DNA of 64,000 nucleotides, taken from contig CM047425.1 of the NCBI GenBank assembly GCA_026168455.1, forward strand, positions 43,358,711 to 43,422,710. The letters are read 5' to 3'. Positions 24,301 through 37,500 of this stretch are shown piece by piece (position 1 is the first letter of the stretch; the number at the start of each line of letters is the position of its first letter). A model generated the notes under the pieces. That model was not told the DNA's origin. It saw only the letters and a list, made by a program, of their open reading frames with translations, and made no database searches. The DNA comes from Theocolax elegans (Eukaryota > Arthropoda > Insecta > Hymenoptera > Cerocephalidae). A program made the translations under genes and the position numbers.

Positions 24301-27300
24301 AAATATCCAGGAAATTGCGTAATTAGTGGAGTCTTTCTGAATATTTCAGAAATTCCCGAAATATCCAAGAAATACCATAATTAGTGGAGTCTTTCTGAAA
24401 TATTTCAGAAATTCCCGAATATCCAGGAAATCCTTATTTAGTAGAGTTATCCAGAAATACCTTAGAAATTCCCGAAATATCCAGGAAATTCCGTTATTAT
24501 TGGTGTTATCCCGAATTTCCTCAGAAATTCCCGAAAGATCCAGGAAATCCCGTAATTGGTAGAGTGATCCAGAATACCTCAGAAATTCCGAAATATCCAG
24601 GAAATTCCGTAATTAGTGGAGTCTTTCTGAAATACCTCAGAAATTCCCCAAATATCCAGGAAATCCCTTAATTTGTAGAGTTATCCAAAAATACCACAGA
24701 AATTCTCGAAATATCCAGGAATACCATAATTAGTGGAGTTTTTTTTAAATACCTCAGCAATTACCGAAAGATCCAGGAAATCTCGTAATTGGTAGAATCG
24801 TCACGAAATTCCTCAGGTATTTCCGAAATTTCCAGAAATCCTGTAATTAGTGGAGTCTTTTTGAAATATTTCAGAAATTCCCGAATTATTCAGGAAATCC
24901 CTTAATTTGTAGAGTTATCCAGAAATACCTCAGAAATTCCCGAAATAGCCAGGAAATTCCGTTATATTGGTGTTATCCCGAATTTTCTCATAAATTCCCG
25001 AAAGATCCAGGAAATCCCGTAATTAGTAGAGTGATCCAGAAATACCTCAGAAATTCCCGAAATATCCAGGAAATTCTGTAATTAGTGGAGTCTTTCTGAA
25101 TATTCCAGAAATTCCCCAAATATCCAGAAAATCCCTTAATTTGTAGTGTATCCAAAAATACCATAGAAATTCTCGAAATATCCAGGAAATACCATAATTA
25201 GTGGAGTTTTTTTTAAATACCTCAGCAATTTCTGAAAGATCCAGGAAATCTCGTAATTGGTAGAATCGTCACGAAATTCCTCAGATATTTCCGAAATTTC
25301 CAGAAAATCCCGTTATTAGTGGAGTCTCTTTGAAATATTTCAGAAATTCCCGAATTATCCAGGAAATCCCTTAATTTGTAGAGTTATCCAGAAATACTCA
25401 GAAATTCCCGAAATATCCAGGAAATCCCGTAATTAGTAGCGTCATCCCGAAATAAATCAGAAATTTCCGAAATATCCAGGAAATACCACAATTAGTGGAG
25501 ACATTCGAAGTACCTCAGAAATTCCCGAAATATCCAGGAAATCCCTTAATTTGTTGAGTTATCCAGAAATTCCTCAGAAAATCCCGAAATATCCAGGAAA
25601 TCCCGTAATTAGTGGAGTCTCTCAGAAATATTTCAGAAATTCCCGAAATATACAGGAAATTCCGTAATTAGTAGATTCATCCCGAATTTCCACAGAAATT
25701 CGCGTAATATCCAGGAAATCCCGTAATAGGTAGAATCATCCCGAATACCTCGGAATTCCCAAAAGATCCAGGAAATCCCGTAATTGGTAGATTCATCCCG
25801 AATATCCTCAGATATTCCCGAAATATCCAGGAAATACTATAATTAGTGGAGTATTCTGAAATATTCAGAAATTCCCGAAATATCCAGGAAATCCCTTATT
25901 TAGTAGAGTAATCCAGAAATACCTCAGAAATTCCCGAAATATCCAGGAATCCCGTAATTAGTAGCGTCATCCCGAAATAATAAGACATTTCCGAAATATC
26001 AAGGTAATACCACAATTAGTGGAGACATTTCGAAATACCTCAGAAATTCCCGAAATATCCAGGAAATCCCGTAATTAGTAGCGTCATCCCGAATACCTCA
26101 GAAATTCCCGAAAGATCCAGGAATTTCCGTAATTGGTAGAGTCATCACGAATTTCCTCATATATTCCCGAAAGATCCAGGAAATCCCGTAATTGGTAGAG
26201 TGATCCAGAAATACCTCAGAAATTCCCGAAATATCCAGGAAATTCCGTAATTAGTGGTCTTTCTGAAATATTTCAGAAATTCCCGAAATATCCAGGAAAT
26301 ACCATAATTAGTGGGTCTTTCTGAAATATTTCAGAAATTCCCGAAATATCCAGGAAATCCCTTATTTAGTAGAGTTATCCAGAAATACCTCAGATATTCC
26401 CGAAATATCCAGGAAATTCCATTCTTATTGGTGTTATCCCGAATTTCCTCAGAAATTCCCGAAAGTCCAGGAATTCCCGTAATTAGTAGAGTGATCCAGA
26501 AATACCTCAGAAATTCCCGAAATATCCAGGAAATTCCGTACTTAGTGGAGTCTTTCTGAAATACCTCAGAAATTCCCCAAATATCCAGGAAATCCCTTAA
26601 TTTGTAGAGTTATCCAAAAATACCACAGAAATTCTCGAAATATCCAGAAATACCATAATTAGTGAAGTTTTTTTTAAATACCTCAGCAATTAACGAAAGA
26701 TCCAGGAAATCTCGTAATTGGTAGAATCGTCACGAAATTCCTCAGATATTCCCGAAATATCCAGAAAATCCGTAATTAGCGGAGTCTTTCTGAAATATTT
26801 CAGAAATTCCCGAATTATCCAGGAAATCCCTAAATTTGTAGAGTTATCCAGAAATACTTCAGAAATTCCCGAAATATCCAGGAAATTCCGTTTTATTGGT
26901 GTTATCCCGAATTTCCTCAGAAATTCCCGAAAGATCCAGGAAATCCCGTAATTAGTAGAGTGATCCAGAAATACCTCAGAAATTCCCGAAATATCCAGGA
27001 AATTCTGTAATAGTGGAGTCTTTCTGAAATATTTCAGAAATTCCCGAAATATCCTGGAAATCCCGTAATTAGTAGAGTTATCCAGAAATACCTCAGAAAT
27101 TCCCCAAATGTCCAGAAAATCCCTTAATTTGTAGAGTTATCCACAAATACCATAGAAATTCTCGAAATATCCAGGAAATACCATAATTAGTGGAGTTTTT
27201 TTTTAAATACCTCAGCAATTACCGAAAGATCCAGGAAATCTCGTAATTGGTCGAATCGTCACGAAATTCCTCAGATATTTCCGAAATTTCCAGAAAATCC

Positions 27301-30300
27301 CGTAATTAGTGGAGTCTTTTTGCAAATATTTCAGAAATTCCGAATTATCCAGTAAATCCCTTAATTTGTATTTATCCAGAAATTTCTCAGAAAATCCCGA
27401 AATATCCAGAAAATCCCGTAATTAGTGGAGTCTCTCAGAAAAATATTTCAGAAATTCCCGAAATATACAGGAAATTCCGTAATTAGTAGATTCATCCCGA
27501 ATTTCCACAGAAATTCGCGTAATATCCAGGAAATCCTGTAATAGGTAGAATCATTCCGAAATACCTCGGAATTCCCAAAAGATCCAGGAAATCCCGTAAT
27601 TGGTAGATTCATCCGAATTTCCTCAGATATTCCCGAATATCCAGGAAATACTATATAGTGGAGTCTTTCTGAATATTTCAGAACTTCCCGAAATATCCAG
27701 GAAATACTATAATTAGTGGAGTCTTTCTGAAATATTTCAGAAATTCCCGAAATATCCAGGAAATCCCTTATTTAGTAGAGTTATCCAGAAATACCTCAGA
27801 AATTCCCGAATATCCAGGAAATACTATAATTAGTGGAGTCTTTCTGAAATATTTCAGAAATTCCTGAAATATCCAGGAAATCCCTTATTTAGTAGAGTTA
27901 TCCAGAAATACCTCAGAAATTCTCAAAATATCCAGGAAATTCCGTTATTATGGTGTTATCCCGAATTTCCTCAGAATTTCCCGAAAGATACAGGAAATCC
28001 CGTAATTAGTAGAGTGATCCAGGAATACCTCAGAAATTCCCGAAATATCCAGGAAATTCCGTAATTAGTAGCATCATCCCGAATACCTCAGCATTTCGAA
28101 GGCCCTGGAAATCCCGTAATGGTAGAATCATCACGAATTTCCTCAGATGTTCCCGAAATATCCAAAAAATCCGTAATAGTAGCGTCATTCCACAATATCT
28201 CAGAAATTCCCGATATTTCCTGGAAATCCCGTAATTAGTAGAGTTATCCAGAATTACCTCAGAAATTCCCGAAATATCCAGAAAATCCCTTAATTTGTAG
28301 AGTTATCCAAAAATACCACAGAAATTCTCGAAATATCCAGGAATACCATGATTAGTGGAGTTTTTTTTAAATACTCAGCAATTACCGAAAGATCCAGGAA
28401 ATCCCGTAATTGGTAGATTCATCCCGCATTTCCTCAGATATTCCCGAAATATCCAGGAAATACTATAATTAGTGGAGTCTTTCTGAAATATTTCAGAAAT
28501 TCCCGAAATATCCAGGAAATCCCTTATTTAGTAGAGTTATCCAGAAATACCTCAGAAATTCCCGAAATATCCAGGAAATACTATAATTAGTGGAGTCTTC
28601 TGAAATATTTCAGAAATTCCCGAAATATCCAGGAAATCCCTTATTTAGTAGAGTTATCCAGAAATACCTCAGAAATTCCCGAAATATCCAGGAAATTCCG
28701 TTATTATTGGTGTTATCCCGAATTTCCTCAGAATTCCCGAAAGATCCAGGAAATCCCGTAATTAGTAGAGGATCCAGGAATACCTCAGATATTCCCGAAA
28801 TATCCAGGAAATACTATAATTAGTGGAGTCTTTCTGAAATATTTCAGAAATTCCCGAAATATCCAGGAAATCCCTTATTTAGTAGAGTTATCCAGAAATA
28901 CCTCAGAAATTCCCGAAATATCCAGGAAATTCCGTTATTATGGTGTTATCCCGAATTTCCTCAGAATTTCCCGAAAGATCCAGGAAATCCCGTAATTAGT
29001 AGAGTGATCCAGGAACACCTCAGAAATTCCCGAAATATCCAGGAAATTCCGTAATTAGTAGGATCACCCGAAATACCTCAGCATTTCCCGAAGGCCCTGG
29101 AAATCCCGTAATTGGTAGAATCATCACGAATTCCTCAGATGTTCCCGAAATATCCAAAAAATCCCGTAATTAGTAGCGCATTCCACAATATCTCAGAAAT
29201 TCCCGATATTCCTGAAATCCCGTAATTAGTAGAGTTATCCAGAAATACCTCAGAAATTCCCGAAATATCCAGGAAATCCCTTAATTTGTAGAGTTATCCA
29301 AAAATCCACAGAAATTCTCGAAATATCCAGGAAATACCATAATTAGTGGAGTTTTTTTTAAATACCTCAGCAATTACCGAAAGATCCAGGAAATCCCGTA
29401 ATTGGTAGATTCATCCCGAATTTCCTCAGATATTCCCGAAATATCCAGGAAAACTATATTTAGTGGAGTATTTCTGAAATATTTCAGAAATTCCCGAAAT
29501 ATCCAGGAAATCCCTTATTTAGTAGAGTTATCCAGAAATACCTCAGAAATTCCCGAAATATCCAGGAAATCCCGTAATTAGTAGCGTCATCCCGAAATAA
29601 ATAAGAAATTTCCGAAATATCCAGGAAATACCACAATTAGTGGAGACATTTCGAAGTACCTCAGGAATCCCGAAATATCCAGGAAATCCCTTAATTTGTA
29701 GAGTTATTCAGAAATACTTCAGAAATTCCCGAAATATCCAGGAAATTCCGTTATTATTGGTGTTATCCCGAATTTTCTCAGAAATTCGCATAATATCCAG
29801 GAAATCCCGTAATAGGTAGAATCATCCCGAATACCTCGGAATTCCCAAAAGATCCAGGAAATCCCGTAATTGGTTGATTCATCCCGAATTTCCTCAGATA
29901 TTCCCGAAATATCCAGGAAATACTATAATTAGTGGAGTCTTTCTGAAATATTTCAGAAATTCCCGAAATATCCAGGAAATCCCTTATTTAGTATAGTTAT
30001 CCAGAAATACCTCAGAAATTCCCGAAATATCCAGGAAATTCCGTTATTATTGGTGTTATCCCGAATTTCCTCCGAAATTCCCGAAAACTCCAGGAAATCC
30101 CGTAATTAGTAGAGTGATCCAGGAACACCCGAAATTCCCGAAATATCCAGGAAATTCCGTAATTAGTAGGATCATCCCGAATACCTCAGCATTTCCCGAA
30201 GGCCCTGGAAATCCCGTAATTGGTAGAATCATCACGAATTTCCCAGATGTTCCCGAAATATCCAAAAATCCCGTAATTAGTAGCGTCATTCCACAATATC

Positions 30301-31587
30301 TCAGAAATTCCCGAAATATCCTGGAATCCCGTAATTAGTAGAGTTATCCAGAAATACCTCAGAAATTCCCGAAATATCCTGGAAATCCCTTAATTTGTAG
30401 AGTTATCCAAAAATACCACAGAAATTCTCGAAATATCCAGGAAATACCATGATTAGTGGAGTTTTTTTTTAAATACCTCAGCAATTACCGAAAGATCCAG
30501 GAAATCCCGTAATTGGTAGATTCATCCCGAATTTCCTCAGATATTCCCGAAATATCCAGGAAATACTATATTTAGTGGAGTATTTCTGAAATATTTCAGA
30601 AATTCCCGAAATATCCAGGAAATCCCTTATTTAGTAGAGTTATCCAGAAATACCTCAGAAATTCCCGAAATATCAGGAAATCCCGTAATTAGTACGTCAT
30701 CCCGAAATAAATAAGAAATTTCCGAAATATCAAGGTAATACCACAATTAGGAGACATTTCGAAATACCTCAGAAATTCCCGAAATATCCAGGAAATCCCG
30801 TAATTAGTAGCGTCATCCCGAATACCTCAGAAATTCCCGAAAGATCCAGGAATTCCGTAATTGGTTAGAGTCATCACGAATTTCCTCAGATATTCCCGAA
30901 TATCCAAAAATTCCCGTAATTAGTGGAGTCTTTATGAAATATTTGAGAAATTCCCGAAATATCCAGAAATTCCCGTAATTGGTAGCGTCACCTCGAAATA
31001 CCTCAGGAATTCCAGAAAGATCCAGAAAATCCCGTATTTGGTAGAGTATCACGAATTTACTCAGATGTTCCCGAAATATCCAGGAAATCCCGTATTAGTA
31101 GCGTCATCCCGAATACCTCAGAATTCCCGAAATATCCAGAAAATCCCTTAATTGTAGAGTTATCCAAAAATACCACAGAAATTCTCGAAATATCCAGGAT
31201 ATACCATGATTAGTGGAGTTTTTTTTTAAATACCTCAGCAATTACCGAAAGATCCAGGAAATCCGTAATTGGTAGATTCATCCCGAATTCCTCAGATATT
31301 CCCGAAATATCCAGGAAATACTATAATTAGTGGAGTCTTTCTGAATATTTCAGAAATTCCCGAAATATCCAGGAAATCCCTTATTTAGTAGAGTTATCCA
31401 AAATACCTCAGAAATTCTCAAAATATCCAGGAAATTCCGTTATATTGGTGTTATCCCGAATTTCCTCAGAATTTCCCGAAAGATCCAGGAAATCCGTAAT
31501 TAGTAGAGTGATCCAGGAATACCTCAGAAATTCCCGAAATATCCAGGAAATACTATAATTAGTGGAGTCTTTCTGAAATATTTCAGA
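21330..31587 (+). repeat. Superunit 3 of domain I (about 10.26 kb)
   Basis: Landmarks are at 23603, about 26775 and 30863. The first 2.3 kb differ from superunits 1 and 2: they carry a TAATAGGTAGAATC monomer (22277) and the variant CCAGTAATTGG (about 22735), shared with superunit 4 and with 60717. The rest retains the 33-monomer block lost in superunit 2. Indel noise is high throughout. Confidence 0.78.
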
Positions 31588-34500
31588 AGTTCCCGAAATA
31601 TGCAGGAAATCCCTTAATCAGTAGAGTTATCCAGAAATACCTCAGAAATTCTCAAAATATCCAGGAAATTCCGTTATATTGGTGTTATCCCGAATTTCCT
31701 CAGAATTTCCCGAAAGATCCAGGAAATCCGTAATTAGTAGAGTGATCAGGAATACCTCAGAAATTCCCGAAATATCCAGGAAATTCCGAATTAGTAGCAT
31801 TATCCCGAAATACCTCAGCATTTCCCGAAGGCCCTGGAAATCCCGTAATTGGTAGAATCATCACGAATTTCCTCAGATGTTCCCGAAATATCCAAAAAAT
31901 CCCGTAATTAGTAGCGTCATTCCACAATATCTCAGAAATTCCCGATATTTCCTGGAAATCCCGTAATTAGTAGAGTTATCCAGAAATACCTCAGAAATTC
32001 CCGAAATATCCAGGAAATCCCTTAATTTGTAGAGTTATCCAAAAATACCACAGAATTCTCGAAATATCCAGGATATACCATGATTAGTGGAGTTTTTTTT
32101 AAATACCTGCAATTACCGAAAGATCCAGGAAATCCCGTAATTGGTAGATTCTCCCGAATTTCCTCAGATATTCCCGAAATATCCAGGAAATACTATAATT
32201 AGTGGAGTCTTTCTGAAATATTTCAGAAATTCCCGAAATATCCAGGAAATCCCTTATTTAGTAGAGTTATCCAGAAATACCTCAGAAATTCCCGAAATAT
32301 CCAGGAAATCCGTAATTAGTAGCGTCATCCCGAATAAATCAGAAATTTCCGAAATATCCAGGAAATACCACAATTAGTGGAGACATTCGAAGTACCTCAG
32401 GAATCCCAAAATATCCAGGAATCCCTTAATTTGTAGAGTTATTCAGAAATACTTCAGAAATTCCCGAAATATCCAGGAAATTCCGTTATTATTGGTGTTA
32501 TCCCGAATTTCCTCAGAAATTCCCGAAAGATCCAGGAAATCCCGTAATAGGTAGAATCATCCCGAAATACCTCGGAATTCCCAAAGATCCAGGAATCCCG
32601 TAATTGGTAGATTCATCCCGAATTTCCTCAGATATTCCCGAACTATCCAGGAAATACTATAATTAGTGGAGTCTTTCTGAAATATTCAGAAATTCCCGAA
32701 TATCCAGGAAATCCCTTATTTAGTATAGTTATCCAGAAATACCTCAGAAATTCCCGAAATATCCAGGAAATTCCGTTATATTGGTGTTATACCGAATTTC
32801 CTCAGAAATTCCCGAAAGATCCAGGAAATCCCGTAATTAGTAGAGTGATCCAGGAATACCTCAGAAATTCCCGAAATATCCAGGAAATTCCGTAATTAGT
32901 GGAGTCTTTCTGAAATATTCAGAAATTCCCGAAATATCCAGGAAATTCCGTAATTAGTAGCGTCATCCCGAATACCTCAGCAATTCGCGAAGGCCCTGGA
33001 AATCCAGTAATTGGTAGAATCATCACGAATTTCCTCAGATATTCCCGAAATATCCAAAATCCCGTATTAGTAGCGTCATTCCACAATATCTCAGAAATTC
33101 CCGAAATATCCTGGAAATCCCGTAATTAGTAGAGTTATCCAGAATACCTCAGAATTCCCGAAATATCCTGGAAATCCCTTAATTGTAGAGTTATCCAAAA
33201 ATACCACGAAATTCTCGAAATATTCAGGAAATACCATGATTAGTGGAGTTTTTTTTAAATACCTAAGCATTACCGAAAGACAGGAAATCCCGTAATTGGT
33301 AGATTCATCCCGAATTTCCTCAGATATTCCCGAAATCCAGGAAATACTATAATAGGGAGTCTTTCTGAAATATTCAGAAATTCCCGAAATATCCAGGAAA
33401 TCCCTTATTTAGTAGAGTTATCCGAAATACCTCAGAAATTCCCGAAATACCAGGAAATCCCGTAATTAGTAGCGTCATCCCGAAATAAATCAGAAATTTC
33501 CGAAATATCAAGGTAATACCACAATTAGGTGAGACATTTCGAAATACCTCAGAAATTCCCGAAATATCCAGGAAATTCCGTTATTATTGGTGTTATCCCG
33601 AATTTCCTCAGAAATTCCCGAAAGATCCAGGAAATCCCGTAATTGGTAGAGTCATCACGAATTTACTCAGATGTTCCCGAAATATCCAGGAAATCCCGTA
33701 TTTGGTAGAGTTACACGAATTTACTCAGATGTTCCCGAAATATCCAGGAAATCCCGTAATTAGTAGCGTCATCCCGAATACCTCAGAAATTCCCGAAAGA
33801 TCCAGGAATTCCCGTAATTGGTAGAGTCATCACGAATTTCCTCATATATTCCCGAAATATCCAGAAAATTCCGTCATCAGTGGAGTCTTTCTGAAATATT
33901 TCAGAAATTCCCGAAATATCCAAGACATCCCGTAATTAGTAGTCATCTCGAATTTTTCCAGAAATTCCCGTAATTAGTAGCGTCATCCCGAATACCTCAG
34001 AAATCCCGTAATGGTAGATTCATCCCGAATTTCCTCAGATACTCCCGAAATATCCAGGAAATACCATAATTAGTGGAGTCTTTCTGAAATATTCAGAAAT
34101 TTCCGAATATCCAGGAAATCCCTAATTTAGTAGAGTTATCCACAAATACCTCTGAAATTCCCGAAATATCCAGGAAATTCCGTATTATTGGTTTTATCCG
34201 AATTTCCTCAGAAAATCCCGAAAGATCCAGGAAATCCCGTAATTGGTAGAGTGATTCAGAAATACCTCAGAAATTCCCGAAATATCCCAAAATTCCGTAA
34301 TGAGTGGAGTCTTCTGAAATATTTCAGAAATTGCTGAAATATCCAGGAAATACCATAATTAGTGAAGTCTTTCTGAAATATTTCAGAAATTCCCGAAATC
34401 CAGGAAATCCCTTATTTAGTAGAGTTATCCAGAAATACCTCAGAAATTCCCGAAATATCCAGGAAATTCCATTCTATTGGTGTTATCCCGAATTTCCTCA

Positions 34501-37500
34501 GAAATTCCCGAAAGATCCAGGAATTCCCGTAATTGGTAGAGTGATCCAGAAATACCTCAGAAATTCCCGAAATATCCAGGAAATTCCGTAATTAGTGGAG
34601 TCTTTCTGAAATATTTCAGAAATTCCCGAAATATCCAAGAAATACCATAATTAGTGGAGTCTTTCTGAAATATTTCAGAAATTCCCGAAATATCCAGGAA
34701 ATCCTTATTTAGTAGAGTTATCCAGAAATACCTTAGAAATTCCCGAAATATCCAGGAAATTCCGTTATTAGGTGTTATCCCGAATTTCCTCAGAATTCCC
34801 GAAAGATCCAGGAAATCCCGTAATTGGTAGAGTGATCCAGAAATACCTCAGAAATTCCCGAAATCCAGGAAATTCCGTAATTAGTGGAGTCTTTCTGAAA
34901 TACCTCAGAAATTCCTTAAATATCCAGGAAATCCCTTAATTTGTAAGTTATCCAAAAATACCACAGAAATTCTCGAAATATCCAGGAAATACCATAATTA
35001 GTGGAGTTTTTTTTAAATACCTCAGCAATTACCGAAAGATCCAGGAAATCTCGCAATTGGTAGAATCGTCACGAAATTCCTCAGATATTTCCGAAATTTC
35101 CAGAAATCCTGTAATTAGTGGAGTCTTTTTGAAATATTTCAGAATTCCCGAATTATCCAGGAAATCCCTTAATTTGTAGAGTTATCCAGAAATACCTCAG
35201 AAATTCCCGAAATATCCAGAAAATCCCGTAATTAGTAGCGTCATCCCGAAATAATCAGAAATTTCCGAAATATCCAGGAAATACCACAATTAGTGGAGAC
35301 ATTCGAAGTACCTCAGAAATTCCCGAAATATCCAGGAAATCCCTTAATTTGTAGAGTTATTCAGAATACTTCAGAAATTCCCGAAATATCCAGAAAATTC
35401 CGTATTATTGGTGTTATCCCGAATTTTCTCATAAATTCCCGAAAGATCCAGGAAATCCCGTAATTAGTAGAGTGATCCAGAAATACCTCAGAAATTCCCG
35501 AAATATCCAGGAAATTCTGTAATTAGTGGAGTCTTTCTGAATATTCCAGAAATTCCCCAAATATCCAGAAAATCCCTTAATTTGTAGTGTTATCCAAAAA
35601 TACCATAGAATTCTCGAAATATCCAGGAAATACCATAATTAGTGGAGTTTTTTTTAAATACCTCAGCAATTTCTGAAAGATCCAGGAAATCTCGTAATTG
35701 GTAGAATCGTCACGAAATTCCTCAGATATTTCCGAAATTTCCAGAAAATCCCGTTATTAGTGGAGTCTTTTTGAAATATTTCAGAAATTCCCGAATTATC
35801 CAGGAAATCCCTTAATTTGTAGAGTTATCCAGAAATACTCAGAAATTCCCGAAATCCAGGAAATCCCGTAATTAGTAGCGTCATCCCGAAATAAATCAGA
35901 ATTTCCGAAATATCCAGGAAATACCACAATTAGTGGAGACATTCGAAGTACCTCAGAAATTCCCGAAATATCCAGGAAATCCCTTAATTTGTAGAGTTAT
36001 CCAGAAATTCCTCAGAAAATCCCGAAATATCCAGGAAATCCCGTAATTAGTGGAGTCTCTCAGAAATATTTCAGAAATTCCCGAAATATACAGGAAATTC
36101 CGTAATTAGTAGATTCATCCCGAATTTCCACAGAAATTCGCGTAATATCCAGGAAATCCCGTAATAGGTAGAATCATCCCGAAATACCTCGGAATTCCCA
36201 AAAGATCCAGGAAATCCCGTAATTGGTAGATTCATCCCGAATATCCTCAGATATTCCCGAAATATCCAGGAAATACTATAATTAGTGGAGTATTTCTGAA
36301 ATATTTCAGAAATTCCCGAAAATCCAGGAAATCCCTTATTTAGTAGAGTAATCCAGAAATACCTCAGAAATTCCCGAATATCCAGGAATCCCGTAATTAG
36401 TAGCGTCATCCCGAATAAATAAGACATTTCCGAAATATCAAGGTAATACCACAATTAGTGGAGACATTTCGAAATACCTCAGAAATTCCCGAAATATCCA
36501 GGAAATCCCGTAATTAGTAGCGTCATCCCGAAATACCTCAGAAATTCCCGAAAGATCCAGGAATTTCCGTAATTGGTAGAGTCATCACGAATTTCCTCAT
36601 ATATCCCGAAAGATCCAGGAAATCCCGTAATTGGTAGAGTGATCCAGAATACCTCAGAAATTCCCGAAATATCCAGGAAATTCCGTAATTAGTGGTCTTT
36701 CTGAATATTTCAGAAATTCCCGAAATATCCAGGAAATACCATAATTAGTGGAGTCTTTCTGAAATATTTCAGAAATTCCCGAAATATCCAGGAAATCCCT
36801 TATTTAGTAGAGTTATCCAGAAATACCTCAGATATTCCCGAAATATCCAGAAATTCCATTCTTATTGGTGTTATCCCGAATTTCCTCAGAAATTCCCGAA
36901 AGATCCAGGAATTCCCGTAATTAGTAGAGTGATCCAGAAATACCTCAGAAATTCCGAAATATCCAGGAAATTCCGTACTTAGTGGAGTCTTTCTGAAATA
37001 CCTCAGAAATTCCCCAAATATCCAGGAAATCCCTTAATTTGTAGAGTTATCCAAAAATACCACAGAAATTCTCGAAATATCCAGAAATACCATAATTAGT
37101 GAAGTTTTTTTTAAATACCTCAGCAATTAACGAAAGATCCAGGAAATCTCGTAATTGGTAGAATCGTCACGAAATTCCTCAGATATTCCCGAAATATCCA
37201 GAAAATCCCGTAATTAGCGGAGTCTTTCTGAAATATTTCAGAAATTCCCGAATTATCCAGGAAATCCCTAAATTTGTAGAGTTATCCAGAAATACTTCAG
37301 AAATTCCCGAAATATCCAGGAAATTCCGTTTTATTGGTGTTATCCCGAATTTCCTCAGAAATTCCCGAAAGATCCAGGAATTCCCGTAATTAGTAGAGTG
37401 ATCCAGAAATACCTCAGAAATTCCCGAAATATCCAGGAAATTCCGTACTTAGTGGAGTCTTTCTGAAATACCTCAGAAATTCCCCAAATATCCAGGAAAT

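Noticed and set aside
36071..36454. Longest satellite open frame, 127 codons on the minus strand
   Set aside because: It is composed of the same repeated peptide pieces and exists only because several indels fall in phase. No domain, signal or codon bias supports a gene.
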